Shown: positions 10,901-22,140 of the stretch, in pieces | How positions within the stretch are numbered: position 1 is the first letter of the stretch | Layout: each line of letters starts with the position of its first letter | Source of the DNA: Takakia lepidozioides | Lineage: Eukaryota > Streptophyta > Takakiopsida > Takakiales > Takakiaceae | Assembly: GCA_030704615.1 (NCBI GenBank) | Contig: CM060732.1 | Coordinates: 6,322,001-6,386,000 of the forward strand | Reading direction: 5' to 3' | Length of the DNA: 64,000 bases | The notes under the pieces: model-generated | Database searches by the model: none | The model's input: only the letters and a program-made list of their open reading frames with translations | Told to the model about the DNA's origin: nothing | Translations under genes and position numbers: made by a program

Positions 10901-11500
10901 CTATGGTCCCCTCGCCCAAGAAGAAGGAACTCGAACTGGCCTCTCAAGGACCTCCTCAGTGACCGGGTGCCTATATTTGAACAAAATGTCAGTGGTTTCT
11001 GTCGCCCGGTTGAAACTAACGAGGATGTCGTGTTTATCGATAGCGCCCCCTTGGTAGAAGGACATTTTCACAGTGGGCCCTGTGTTCCCCTCCTCCTCAT
11101 CCTCATAACTGAAGAGAATGTCCCCACTTTCCGAGCCAGTCCGTCCACGCGTAAAGTTTTCACCTATGCACTCATCATACGTCCACTCGCAACAATTCCA
11201 GCGATACAGCAACGCTGTGCGTGATCTGTTCGGCTCCCACACATGCGGAAAGTCCAGGTCCATGATGCGTAGGAACCACCTGCTCCCCAGCCGGGGTCCA
11301 GGAGAATCGTGCAATCCTGGAAGAAACTCCATTGCTCTCAGCTGGACAAGTCGAGGATCGTCCCTGTAAACATCCAGGAAGCCAATGATGTCGTCTGCTT
11401 TCGGGAAAATGACTCCCGTCTGGCGTCGATAGATGTGATTCGGGCACGACATGGCCTCACGACACAGCACGAACTCAAAGCAGGGAGGAGATGGGCACAA
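10901..11500 (-). CDS. Unrecognised protein or exon, about 200 aa
   Basis: This open frame has protein-like composition. It contains GFLDVYRDDPRLVQLRAMEF, a Trp-rich centre (RWNCCEWTYDE), an acidic run (SYEDEEEGN) and a hydrophobic C-terminus (HDILVSFNRATETTDILFKY). No signal peptide, membrane segment or known motif was seen. The start is uncertain; an internal Met at about 11452 is as likely as the first. It lies on the opposite strand to a ParB-like exon 1 kb away, an arrangement like that in region 1, but the protein is not related to the transposase there. It may be an exon of a larger gene. Confidence 0.4.
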   Translation of the reverse strand: MCPSPPCFEFVLCREAMSCPNHIYRRQTGVIFPKADDIIGFLDVYRDDPRLVQLRAMEFLPGLHDSPGPRLGSRWFLRIMDLDFPHVWEPNRSRTALLYRWNCCEWTYDECIGENFTRGRTGSESGDILFSYEDEEEGNTGPTVKMSFYQGGAIDKHDILVSFNRATETTDILFKYRHPVTEEVLERPVRVPSSWARGP

Positions 11501-11572
11501 CAGAGAAGAGTGAAGAGCAAAATGAGAGCAAGGCCTCCCTCACCGTAAGGCGGGTATTTGCTCTCCGACGCC

Positions 11573-11940
11573 CAATTTCGGCGCCGTTATTACATGGAGT
11601 GCGGAAGCTTCAGCCGAGAATTTTGTTTCCGCAGGTCAATTTCGGCGCCGTTATTGGTTGCAATCCCCAGCCTTCAGCCGGGTATTTGGTTTCCGGACCC
11701 AATTTCGGCGCCGTTATCGGCTGCACTCCGGTGGCTTCAGCCGAGTATTTGGTTTCCGGGGCCCATTTCGGCGCCGTTATCGCCTGCACTCCGGAGGATG
11801 CAGCCGGGTATTTGGTTGGCAGAGCCCAATTACTTTCACCGTTGTTGGCTTCACTCCCGAGCCTTCAGCGCGCTATTTCTTTTCCTGCGCCCAATTACGG
11901 CGTCGTTATACCCAACCATCCTGCACTTCTGCAATAGTAC
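11573..11940 (+). repeat. 63-bp minisatellite, about six copies
   Basis: Units start at about 11573, 11638, 11701, 11764, 11828 and 11891. Each begins AATTTCGGCGCCGTTAT and continues with a CTTCAGCCG...TATTTGGTTTCC block. A stray copy of the first part lies at 12028. The 63-bp period equals 21 codons, so two frames stay open through the array and give repetitive translations with NFGAVIGCTP or similar; these look like by-products. The GGCGCC core is itself palindromic. Confidence 0.85.
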
Positions 11941-12029
11941 TATCCACGGTTATAGGTCGCCATTGCGTTTTCGGAGTCTGCAAACCCGGATCCTAATTCC
12001 GCTTGCGTCTCTGCCTCTGGGATAATTTC

Positions 12030-12495
12030 GGTGCCGTTATTGCCCAGAATTCTGTTATTCTATGACCTGGCCTGGCGGTCCATGAGCCTGGGCTCCAAGT
12101 TATGAGCGTACACTGGTACTCATGAGCGGAGTGCTTCCAGCATGAGCGCGGAAATCTTCGATTTTTGATTATTTTATAGTTTTTGGCCCGAAAAAAATCT
12201 GCCGAAATTCGAAGTGTGTTACTTTGCGGCTCATGGGTTAGCCATGCCCGCTCATGAGCTCATGGAATAGCAACCCCCGGTGGTCGGAGGACCTCTGTCG
12301 GGATGCTTAGGCCTGTATTCTGTTCCAAGTTGTAGGCTTTGAAAGACAAGGATATTCATGGAATTAGTTGACTGTCCATATTCATTTGTTTTCTTCATAT
12401 AACCATGACACTGAACTGCTCTTGTTACATATTATACATTCACACATTTGCTCTTCTCATACACTGACATCTTGAACTGTTTTGGTCTATGGAAT
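12030..12495. other. No gene seen
   Basis: This AT-rich stretch contains several CATGAGC(G) repeats between 12078 and 12265 on one or other strand, and no open frame of note. The polypyrimidine-poor end at 12495-12498 (GGAATTAG) is the likely acceptor of the following exon. Confidence 0.4.
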
Positions 12496-12498
12496 TAG

Positions 12499-12993
12499 GA
12501 AATTACTACTACAACTGAAGCTGTGGAGGCTGGGACGCTTGCAACCATTATTGACGACATTGATGCAGGGAATTGGGGGGCAGAGGAGTATGAAGAGGAT
12601 ACAACATCTAGTGATCCTCTAGATGCCAAACAGGCAATTATTCTGGAAAAGAAAAAAGATCTGAATGTAACTTTCAGGTCCCTCCTCATTGAGGATGGAG
12701 TTATGGACATTCCATTGTGTCGCATGATGTCTATGCAGGTTGTTAGGCCTGCCCTTGCCAACGACATCCTAAAGCTTAGAGGAGACTTCTACTCTGGATA
12801 CCATCCAGGAGCAGCCGTGTTTTATGTTTCTGTTGAGGGGATTGATGGATCTACTCTAGATGTGGGTCCTGATATCATCTCTACATGGGATAATCATTGG
12901 AAAACAGTCAATGATGAGTTTGAGAAGTATCTTGAGTCCAAGCCAAAGTTGCATCATCTTCGGGGGAAGATGTTTCATGTCTGGGATGGGGGC
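12499..12993 (+). pseudogene. ParB-like domain exon (third copy), truncated
   Basis: After a likely AG acceptor at 12498 the frame runs through an acidic leader into MDIPLCRMMSMQVVRPAL, VFYVSVEGIDGSTLDVGPD, STWDNHWKTVNDEFEKYL and MFHVWDG. It aligns along its whole length with exon 2 of the region 1 MTase gene (same blocks and similar spacing). It breaks off exactly in the VWDG(NHR) box at about 12993, where unrelated sequence leading into a retroelement begins. No MTase exons follow on this strand. It is the remnant of a third gene of the family, cut by insertion or rearrangement. Confidence 0.75.
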
Positions 12994-13222
12994 ACCGAGT
13001 CAGCAACAGCAAGACAGAAATTCCAATTTGGAATTACTACTAGCACAACAAGTTTTAGATACAACAGCATTCTCTTTCAGTTGTGCTATAGTTCTTCTCA
13101 GCACTGTTCATCAACCTGCTAGCATAATACACAGGTGAATCTATGTTTCTTGTAACATTTTGGACTAATACTGCTCCCAATGCTTATCCTGAGGCATCAC
13201 AGTGAACATGAAATACTACATG

Positions 13223-14500
13223 TCAGTGAGAGTTAATCAGCACAGATGTAGTTGTTACTGACAATGTAAGTTCCTCAAAAGCCTGTTGACATTCAGCTGT
13301 CCATGCAAACACTGCATCTTTCTTCAGAAGCTTGCTCAATGGTGCTGCCATCTGTGCATACCGTCTGACAAATCTTCTGTAATAACTGGTTTGTCCAAGG
13401 AATCTCCTTAGACTCTTAACATTTCCTGGTGGTGGAGAGGCTTTAATGGCCTCTGTCTTTTTGGGATCCACAAGAAGTCCCCTCTTACACACAATGTGTC
13501 CCAAAAGTACCCCTGAGTTCACACAGAAAGTACACTTCTCTGGATTCAGGCCCAGACCTCTCATCCTGCATCTGGCCAAACATAACTCCAATTTATGCAA
13601 GTGCTCATTCTTAGAGCTGTACACACTGAAATCATCCAAGAACACCTGCATGAAATCATCTAGATACTCATGGAAAGATTCACTTATCACTCTCTGAAAG
13701 GTTGCTGGTGCATTACAAAGTCCAAAATGAATGACTTTGTATGCATAAGCACCCCTGTGATGAAAGCTGTCTTTCCCTGGTCTTCTTTTGCCACTTGCAC
13801 TTGGTTATACCCACTGAAGCCATCCATGAATGAGTACATCTCATGGCCTGCCACAGTGTCCAGTACCGCTTCTGTGAATGGCAAAGGGAAATGATCTTTC
13901 TTTGTACAAGCATTCAACTTCTTATAGTTCACACAAACTCTGAGTTTACCATTCTTCTTGGGAACTATCACAATGGGTGACAACCAAGTTGTATACTCTA
14001 TCGGGTATATAAACTTAGCCTCAGCCCACTTCTTGATCTCTTCCCCAACCTTCTGTGCATAGTTGGGATTCATTTTGTACCTCGCCTGTTTGATTGGTAC
14101 TGACCCTGGTTCCAGTTCAATCTTATGCTGACAGATCTCAGGTGGTATCCCTTTCAGATCCTCATAGCTCCAAGCAAATACATCTCTGTATTTGATGAAC
14201 AGACTCTTAGCTTCCTCAATGTTCTGGCTCCAAGTCAGCCCCTACTTTCACCATTCTCGGTTCCTCCTCAGTTCCCACATTCACTTCTCTCACCTGCTCA
14301 TCAGCTGTGATTGTCCAACCAGTCACTACTTCATCCTGCAAACTCACAGTGGCTGGTTCTTCTAGGATTTCCATTTCTCCCTCTAGTCTTTCTTCATAGA
14401 AATGTGGTGGGTAACTGCTTGTTTCACCCTCAATGAATGTTGCTGTCACTACACCACAACAGATACCTTTTAAACAACTTAGGCCCTCCAGTTGCATTTC
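13223..14500 (-). pseudogene. Ty3/gypsy pol fragment (reverse transcriptase)
   Basis: Minus-strand frames contain RT blocks: SPIVIVPKKNGKLRVCVNYK, a FSGYNQVQVAKED block, the catalytic box as VFLDDFSVYS (FLDD instead of YxDD), and LGHIVCKRGLLVDPKKTEAI plus SLRRFLGQTSYYRRFV of the connection region. The frame is broken near 13690. Protease, RNase H and integrase are missing on both sides, so this is a dead internal fragment. Upstream coding (14497-14216) is acidic and may be the end of the protease region. Confidence 0.85.
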
Positions 14501-14571
14501 TGCAACCTGCTCCCACTCTGGGTGTGCAACGAACAGGGTAGCTTCCTGCTCCTCATCAAGTCCTCTCCTCC

Positions 14572-14684
14572 AGTCCGCGTACTTAGCCGTCTATGCCTGT
14601 GGCTCGGGTAGTGTACGTCCATCACTACCCAGTATGTCCCGTTGCAACCCTCGTTGTCTGTCCCTCGTAGCATAGCCGTTATCA
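14572..14684 (-). mobile_element. Truncated 3' LTR of a gag-only element
   Basis: About 113 bp here match 35074-35180, part of the long LTR described there (shared block with GTACGTCCATCACTACCCAG). On the minus strand the LTR starts as TGATAACGGCTATGC directly after a polypurine tract and is cut off at 14572, where the pol fragment begins. Confidence 0.7.
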
Positions 14685-14687
14685 TTT

Positions 14688-14705
14688 ATTCCCCCCCCCT
14701 CTTTT
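14688..14705 (-). other. Polypurine tract of the gag-only LTR element
   Basis: The minus strand reads AAAAGAGGGGGGGGAATAAA immediately before the LTR start at 14684. This is the expected position of the plus-strand DNA primer. Its presence just after a gag-type coding region shows that no pol lies between gag and the 3' LTR. Confidence 0.65.
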
Positions 14706-14728
14706 GAAATTGTGTCCGCACAATTTTG

Positions 14729-16527
14729 TCAGTTCATGTACTTGTTGTATCTGTTGGGGATATAAGGTGGTGGCATGCCTGTCTGCAAGGTAGGAAGTGC
14801 GTCCCAGGATTGTCGTGGTGGCAGCTTCTTGTTCCTGTTATCGTCACTGTCTAGTTGTTCCTCTGGTTCGTGAGTAGGCCAGCTTTCTTCATCAGGGTGT
14901 TCTGCTATCCCATCCCCAAGTACCATATCGATTTTGTTGGTCAAGTTTTCGCGGTAGGTTTACAGCTCCTCCTTGGTCCAGGGTATAATGTGTTTTGTTG
15001 CCCTGCTGCCCATTAACCAATTAACAGCTTGGACCCCTGTTTCTCTGAAAGGGTGGTCTCTGTCCAATACCAATGGTGAGAAGTGGTCCTTCGCCTGGCG
15101 CCATGCTTCAGCATAAAGTGGCCTATTCATATATGCTGAAGTGCCTGTGATTCTCTCTGGTGGCTGGAATTTGGGTAATTCCCAGTGAGTATCTTTTTCA
15201 ATACTCTCATAGCGCTGCCAGCTTCCCCTCATTGTCACGAACGTGCGGTACAAGTAACTGCCAATATAAAAACTTGGGCATCCCATCACAATGGTTACTG
15301 CCGGGGTAGGATTAATCTTCAATTGCCCCATTGCCCACATGTAAGCTACCAGCTCCTTGTATTCCAGAGGAGCTTGGCGCCAGAATTCAACCAATTCTAC
15401 CCCTGACCATGTCTCCTCCTTAGCCAGTGGTCTCATCCCATATCTCAAAGGAATAAGAGTTTGATTGAGAAGATGCAATTGACCCAATGATTTGCAGGGA
15501 GTTAAGGTTTTGAAAACCTTCTCCAGTTTTTTTGGGATTTGGTGGGCTGGTTCTACCATCATTTTAAAGTATTCCTCTGAATACTTTAACCACTCCCCAT
15601 CCTGCTTGCATGGCATGATTTGGAAATCATCCACTGCTACTGAAGTTGATGCTACCAGGACACTTGGTAGTGTTACAGGGTTTACCTCTTGAGTCGATGG
15701 CCCTGTTGTGGCCTGTACCAGTGTCTGTTGCTTTGGTGGTGGTTGTGTTGCTGGTGGTGTTTGTGTTGGTGTTGTTGTTGTTGATTGTATTGGTGTCTCT
15801 CGTTCGTGATCTTGCTCCTCTTGATCCTCTTCGTCCATGAGTTCCTCTTGTTCTGGAATTGGTGGCAGGAACTCCTCATGAATGTCTGTTACCAATTTCG
15901 CCAACTGACACTTCATCTGCCTCACCATTGCCCTGTACCGTGCTTGCAGTGTCAGCTTCTCCAGCTGTTGCTTCCATTCTTGTTCATTGCCCATGGCAAT
16001 GTCTCTTTCTGTGGTGGCGGAAACAGCCTGCTCTCAGCATTCTCCCTTTGCTTCAGCAGTGCAGTGTTGTTGTTGAGCCACTTGGTTCCCTGATCTCTGG
16101 CAGTCCTCAGCTACCCCTTGAGTGTCTCCACCTGCCGCTTTAATGTTTGCACCTGCCCTGTGAGTGTTTCCACCCCTATCTCTGTTTTCCGAGATCTCTC
16201 TCGCTCTGCATCGAGGTCGGCTTGGACATGGCGTGTTTTGTCTCTCTGTCTTTCCCACTTTTGCTCCCACTCATCTTTGCGTTGTGCCAATGTGTTGTAT
16301 TGGCGGAGTAAGGTTGACTTTTGATCTTCTAATGCTGCAATTGTAACCTCATGGTTACATACTGTTCTTGCAGTGGCCAATTCCCTCTGGTGCTTCTCTT
16401 TGATGTGGTCTAAGATCATATTCAGGTTTTCCGGGCTGATGTAATCCTTGGCCATGTCCATACAAACTGTTAGTTGCCCCAATGCTTGTATTGCCTGCAG
16501 AATGACATTTTGTGGTGCTTCCTCCAA
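14729..16527 (-). pseudogene. gag-like coding region of a pol-less LTR element (copy A)
   Basis: Reading along the minus strand: a coiled coil (16527-16111, with TLTGQVQTLKRQVETLKG), a Gln/Thr/Pro-rich linker, a globular part (15700-14960) with AYMWAMGQLKINPTPAVTIV and AYMNRPLYAEAWRQA, and an acidic tail (14944-14729). The same order occurs in copy B at 18965-22140, and the globular parts are recognisably related. A polypurine tract and LTR follow directly. There is no RT, RNase H or integrase between, so the element must borrow pol from a partner. The 5' end is cut near 16535. Confidence 0.65.
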
Positions 16528-16534
16528 CCCTGTG

Positions 16535-18110
16535 TCCCAGGCTCTGATTTATCTGGTGAACAAGCCTTTGATAAGTGGAAGGATAACAAGATGGTTAATA
16601 ATCTTGCACGAGTTTGAGTTCGAAGTTGTTTACAAGCCTGGCCGTTTGCATCTTGTGGCAAATCACTTGTCACGCCTATCAACAGGAGAGCCCGCCACAG
16701 GAGTAGACGACCAACTACCTGATGCGAGTTTATTTGCAGTGGAGGTGTAGGGAAGTGCAGATGATTGGTTAGATTGGCAGTGGCCAATCAGATACTACCT
16801 TACTCATGGTCAATGCCCACCTAGTTATGGGAAGGAGCAGAGGAAGAGAATAGCTATCAAGGCTTTACCTTACACTATGATAGGGGGCAGAATGTATAAG
16901 CTAGGACCGATGGAGTACTTAAACGATGCTTGTACCACCATGAAGTAAATAAAGTTTTGGAGGAAGTTCATAAAGGAGTGGCTGGAGGTCATTTTGGAGA
17001 AGAGACTACCAGTAGAAAGATACTACTTGCAGGTTACTGGTGGTCTACATTGTTCGAGGATGTACACAAGTATTGCAAGAGTTGTGATGAGTGTCAGAGG
17101 CTAGGACCATTGCAGAGATCTGGGAAGATGACTTTGCATCCTACGATGCCTACTGAACCATTTCAGAAATGGGGACTAGACTTTGTTGGACCAATTAACC
17201 CACCAGCCATAAATACACAGAACAAGTATATAATCACAGCCACTGATTATACTACAAAGTGGGTGGAAGCTAAAGCTCTGAGGGACAACACAGCTAAGTC
17301 CACAGCAAGGTTCTTGTATGAGAACATACTTACAAGATTTGGCTGTCAAATGGAATTTATCAATGACCAGGGAAGTCACTTCATTAATGAGACCATAGAA
17401 CTATTGACTAAAGAATTCATGATTGTGCATAGGAAGAGTACAACCTATTACCCACAAGGTAATGGGCAGGCAGAAGCCACCAACAAAATACTATGTACTA
17501 TCTTGGCTAAGATAGTCAATGCGAACAGAACAGATTGGGATACAAAGCTGCTGACAGCTTTGTGGTCATACAAGACTTCATATAAAGTCACCACTAAGTG
17601 TACACCATTCCAATTAGTTTATGGTATGGAAGCTTTACTTCCAGTGGAATTCTTGTTACCTACCATGAGAACTGAATGGAGAAGGAGAATGGAATTGGAA
17701 GATTCAATTAAGGTCAGGAAACATGAATTATACCATGTGGAAGAAGTACGTGCTGATGTAGCGGATAACATGACCAGAATTCAGATGAAGAGGAAGGATC
17801 AGTTTGATGAAGGTAAATTAAAGACTTTTAAGACGGGAGATTTGGTACTGTGGTTGCAGAAGAAGGGAAAGATTAAAGCTTCTAAGCTTAAATCACCATG
17901 GAATGGACCTTATGTCATACAGAAGATGTATGATAATAACACCGCCATGTTACAAACCATTAACAAAGAAATGTTGGGAAGAGTCAATGCCAATAAGTTG
18001 AAGGGATATAGTGGTATCCATGACAAACCATTGCACCACGATTTGCACGTTGAAACACAAAAACAGTCACAGGCTGCGCCGGTGATACCAACGGAGTATG
18101 GAGCACTTGT
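16535..18110 (+). pseudogene. Ty3/gypsy RNase H tail and integrase
   Basis: 16535-16750 encodes the end of RNase H (EFEVVYKPGRLHLVANHLSR). A one-base gap in an A run at 16921-16923 separates it from the integrase. The integrase has an HHCC zinc domain (YHHEVNK...CKSCDECQRLG) and the catalytic core, with D of WGLDFVGPINPP, D of INDQGSHF and E of the NGQAEATNK helix. A C-terminal tail follows. It belongs to a different insertion from the minus-strand pieces to its left, since orientation switches at about 16535. Gag, protease and RT are absent. Confidence 0.88.
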
Positions 18111-18164
18111 CATTAAGCCGAGCGTGTATGGCCAGGGCAAGAAGTACAGGTGTTCACATAGCTA

Positions 18165-18305
18165 TCACAGCCCACCACAGTATCACACAGTTTATCACAG
18201 CCCACCACAGTGTCACACAGCCTATCACAGCCCACCACAGTGTCACACAACCTATCACAGCTCATTACAATCTGACACAGCCTGTCACAGCCCAACACAG
18301 CCCAC
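18165..18305 (+). repeat. Short tandem repeat, about 33 bp, CACAGCCCACCACAG type
   Basis: About four units of TATCACAGCCCACCACAGT followed by a variable GTCACACAGCC part lie just 3' of the integrase region. Translation in the integrase frame gives HSPPQCHTAYHSPPQ-type repeats. It probably lies in the 3' non-coding part of the element. Confidence 0.75.
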
Positions 18306-18683
18306 GCAGGTTACACAGTCCATAGGGTCAGTGACAGGTGGACGGGGGTTAACGTCAGAAAAGTGGCCGACAAATGAAAGGACAGCTTGGAAGTCCAACT
18401 CGGAGAATGTGCCACGCGGACAGGGGAAGACGGAGGCATGTCTAAAAACGAACACGTGGCCCCTAGGGCGAAGCACACCGCAGAGCATATATTGCAAAAG
18501 AGGGTATCATTATGCAAGAGGACAAACCGGGCCGTCAAAGTACCACCTGGTACATCAACCAAAACTAATTGTGGGCCCATTAATGCGTTCAGGGCAGAGA
18601 TTATGGAACCCTTTACGAGTACATAAAAGGGGGACTTTTGCCACATTTGCTGTCCTAATGGACATTCCAGGTGGGTATGTCCA

Positions 18684-18915
18684 CTGAGGGGGGTAAAATT
18701 AAGAAGTTTCCTAAGGAGGCAACAGCCAATCAGGAGCGAGAATTTCATGTAGGTGGTTCCCTCCAAGAAACAAGAACGAGAAATTGGAAGAGTTATGAGC
18801 GGAAGAGTCGGGGTGGCTCCAAATAGCCAGTGTCTCGACGGGAGGGCAATCAAAGCTATAGCTTTGTAGCTATGGAGGATATTACAGATTATACGCTCGC
18901 TTTACTTCTTACGTA
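18684..18915 (+). mobile_element. Polypurine tract and possible short LTR
   Basis: CTGAGGGGGGTAAAAT at 18684-18699 is a good polypurine tract for the plus-strand integrase element. The sequence after it starts TTAAGAAGT and a matching ACTTCTTA occurs at about 18906-18913, which could be the two ends of a short LTR, but the TG...CA ends are missing. The boundary with the following gag-like region is not certain. Confidence 0.35.
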
Positions 18916-18964
18916 GTGGCACAAGGACGGACGGGTTGAGAGTACATTCTCTCTCACTCGATAC

Positions 18965-21900
18965 TTGCAAGCTCCGCAGGCTTACACGCACTTGCCCGTT
19001 CCTTTCTGTGCCAACCATACTTTTATGCTCTACGCCTTGCAAGCTTTCCTAGAGCTATTTCAAACAAGGCCTTCTTGTTTGTCTGGGATGAAGAGAGTAA
19101 GGGGAATGGAGGATATCAGGGTGAAGAGCACCACGATTCTGCAGAAGCAAACCATTGCTACACCACAGGCAGTGCAGCTGCTAAAGGAGTTGCGATTGGA
19201 AGGGCTGCTACGCAAGAACTGGTCCCTGCATCATCGGAAGTATATGATACAATTCATTCAGAACTTTGATCCTCAGACAGGAGTTACACAAGTGAGGGGA
19301 GTAGATATAGAGATTATTCCCCATTATTTGCAGCAATTGTTTGAATTGCCATCAGGCCGTGTGAATGTGGATGAGCACAGGGCAAGATTGCAGATAGGCA
19401 ATTTGTTCCGAAAATGGAGTTTCTTTAAGACTTGGGGATACACTTGCACCAAGGCCGAGTACCCAGGGTTAAAAGAAGTTGGTCAGGTTCTGAACGTTCT
19501 GCTTGCCATGAAACAAAACCAACAATACCTTAGCAGATCATTCACGGAGGAGATACTAAAAGCCTTGAGGGGGAAGATGTGGCTTGGGCGGACTTAATGT
19601 ACAATGGTTTGGTGGAAGAGATGAAGCGGTTACACGGCACTGCTGCTAAGTCTCCAATCGTTGTGTCTGGCCCAGTGATTGCGCAAATTATTCTTGATTC
19701 TTGATGCGCGAGAACGTAAGGATATGGGAGTGTTTGAGGCAGCAACCACTGCAATTGAGGAGCAGGGCTCTTCACATGGTGAAGGTGGACTGGAGGGGCA
19801 ACACCAGTCTAAGAGATAGAAGCGAAATATGACTGTAGTGGCAGATCCACTAACTTCAAGGAAACCGCAAGATGATGTTTCCATAGCTCTTGTGCAGGAT
19901 GGGGCACAACAGCACAGAGGGCTGTTATTACTGGAAGCACGACCTTTGGAGAGGGAAGAAGAAGTCACTTTGGTACCACAACCATCACAGCCAGTTGAAT
20001 CGGTTGTCTCAGAGGTTCCTCAGTTAGTACATGCTGTTGCACCAGAGCCTATTGCTCTGGAAGGAGAAGGGTTGGACATTCCCACTACAGAGCAGGTTGT
20101 GGCAGAAATTGAGAAGGGTGACCTTCTCTATGAAAACTCTGGCTTGGTCAGGGAATCAGTGGTACCAGAGGTGCAGAGTCTGTCTAGGGAAATCCATGCT
20201 GTGCATGTAATACCCAAACCTGTGGCGGAGGTACCAGGGTAGAATGTAAGGGCACTGCAGCACCTGTGGAGGATGAGGTGGTTCAGGAAGAGGATCTAGT
20301 GGGAACATGGCCTGAATGGTTGGTGAAACATCACACTGTGGAGGATCAGGGAGAACAACAACAAGTTCACCATGAAGACCCACAGTAGGCCATGCTTATG
20401 AGTTCCATAAGCAGGACACTCAATTTGTTGGGCACTTATGTGAAATCCCATGTTCCATCTACACAATTGGCAGCTTTGAGGGAGGAACTCAAGAAGGAGT
20501 TTGAGGCTAGAATTGCCACCGAGTGTGCAAACAAGGTAGATGAAGAGGCCAACCTCAAGTTGCAAAAAGAATTGGAGGACACAAAGGCTGCCTTGCAGTT
20601 GGCTAAGGAGAATTTGATTGAAGCAGGTCTCGAGCAGGAGAAGTTGCATAAAGTACATAAGCAACAGCCATACCAATTGCAGGTGAAGCACGAGGGCAAG
20701 TTGCAGGAAGTGACCGTGCTACATACAGAGTTGGAGGCAGTTCATCAGAGAATGACCATCCAATGTGCCACACTAACAACTGCTCTGGACCAAACTGCAT
20801 TAGAAGTTAACAGACAAGCAGAGAGGTGTATGATGGCAGAGGCTGAGACAGTAGAGCAAGGGAAATTCATTGCTGATTTGCAGGCTACTATCAGTTGCAA
20901 TGAGAATACTTTCAAACAGTACAGTCAGGTTGACGCTGAGAAGGAAAGGTACATTGTAACGTTGCAGCAAACACTCATGGCCCACAAGAATGAACTCTCT
21001 GTGGCTAACAAGGCTTGAAAGGAAACCAATAATATGGCTGTTGTCTATGCGGCCCTGGTTGAACCTCATGTGAAGCGCATGGAGGCTCATGGCTACTTAT
21101 TTGCAGGCCAGGGCTTTGGTTTTCCAATCTTCTTCGCAGGAGTTGTCATTAGTAGGAGGGGCAGTGGCAACAATATCACAGCCCCCACAGCAGGTGGCTG
21201 ACACTGTTGATACCATGGCAAAGCCACAGCCTGAGGTTTGGGGGGATGCTACTTTTAACCCACCTAGGACTCTTGCTGCACTTGAGTACAATCGGGCTAT
21301 GATTATGCCCTTCAACCAAATTCCCATTGTGATGGATTTGGCATGGAAGGAATTCAGTCCTCCACAGTCGTTGGCACATTATTACCAAATCATGCGCATT
21401 TGGTTGCGAGTGGCAACTCGGACTAAGGTTCTTCCGAACAATCGACCCATTGAGGATCATCATTTTGCAAGGTACTGGTCTGAGGCAGGCACCATGCTGA
21501 AGGAATTAATTGCCTTCCAGGTTGTCCATGGATATATCTACACCAAGACCAAGGAGGTATCTAGTATTGTCATGGGCTGTGGACTATGCTGCTTGTTTCA
21601 TGGCACGTATCACATTGAGCAGTAGAAGATGCAATCACGATTTCTGAGTTATTCCAGTGGGGATCATTGGGTTTTACCTTCAGTTCCACCTCATATGTAT
21701 CTATATGATGCAAAAGTCATGATGCAGAAGGATTCACAACTTCGTTCATGGTTTAATTTGGCTTGGAATAACTTGGCAAATGAGAAATTGGGCCCTGATG
21801 ATATTTTCTATAAGGGACATGAAGCCTGGAAATACTTACACTGTTCCAAAGTCATTGGCACACCTCTCACCTATACAGCTAAGGAGTTCAGGCAGTTCAC

Positions 21901-22140
21901 TCATTTTGCTTGCACGCGCTTACAACAAGTCGTACAGTTTAAGCTTCCAGACATGGTGGGCCAACACTATATGCAACAGGATTCCTGAGGAGCAACTTAA
22001 AGTTCGGCCACTAAAACATCTTAGGGGGGAAGATGATTCTGATACTACTGGTTCAGTGGAGGGTGATTTTGACATGGTGGAAGAGTATGAATTAGCGACG
22101 GGGATCTCCTATACCACAACATTTACCTTTTTCTCAAGCT
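18965..22140 (+). pseudogene. gag-like coding region of a pol-less LTR element (copy B)
   Basis: Successive frames at 18965-19597, 19829-20242, 20392-21018, 21089-21625 and 21629-21988 keep the order found in copy A. First an N-terminal globular part (RKWSFFKTWGYTCTKAEYPG, LLAMKQNQQYLSRSFTEE), then an acidic linker, a long coiled coil (LKLQKELEDTKAALQLAKE), a globular part (PNNRPIEDHHFARYWSEAG, SSIVMGCG) and an acidic tail (GDFDMVEEYELATG). Stops and frame changes separate the blocks. A purine tract (CTTAGGGGGGAAG) follows the last globular part near 22020. No protease, RT, RNase H or integrase is present. The N-terminal part is related to minus-strand coding at 33040-32480. Confidence 0.65.

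Noticed and set aside
11491-12025. Repeat-rich protein-coding gene
   Set aside because: Several overlapping frames are open only because the minisatellite period is 63 bp; no sign of selection can be seen.
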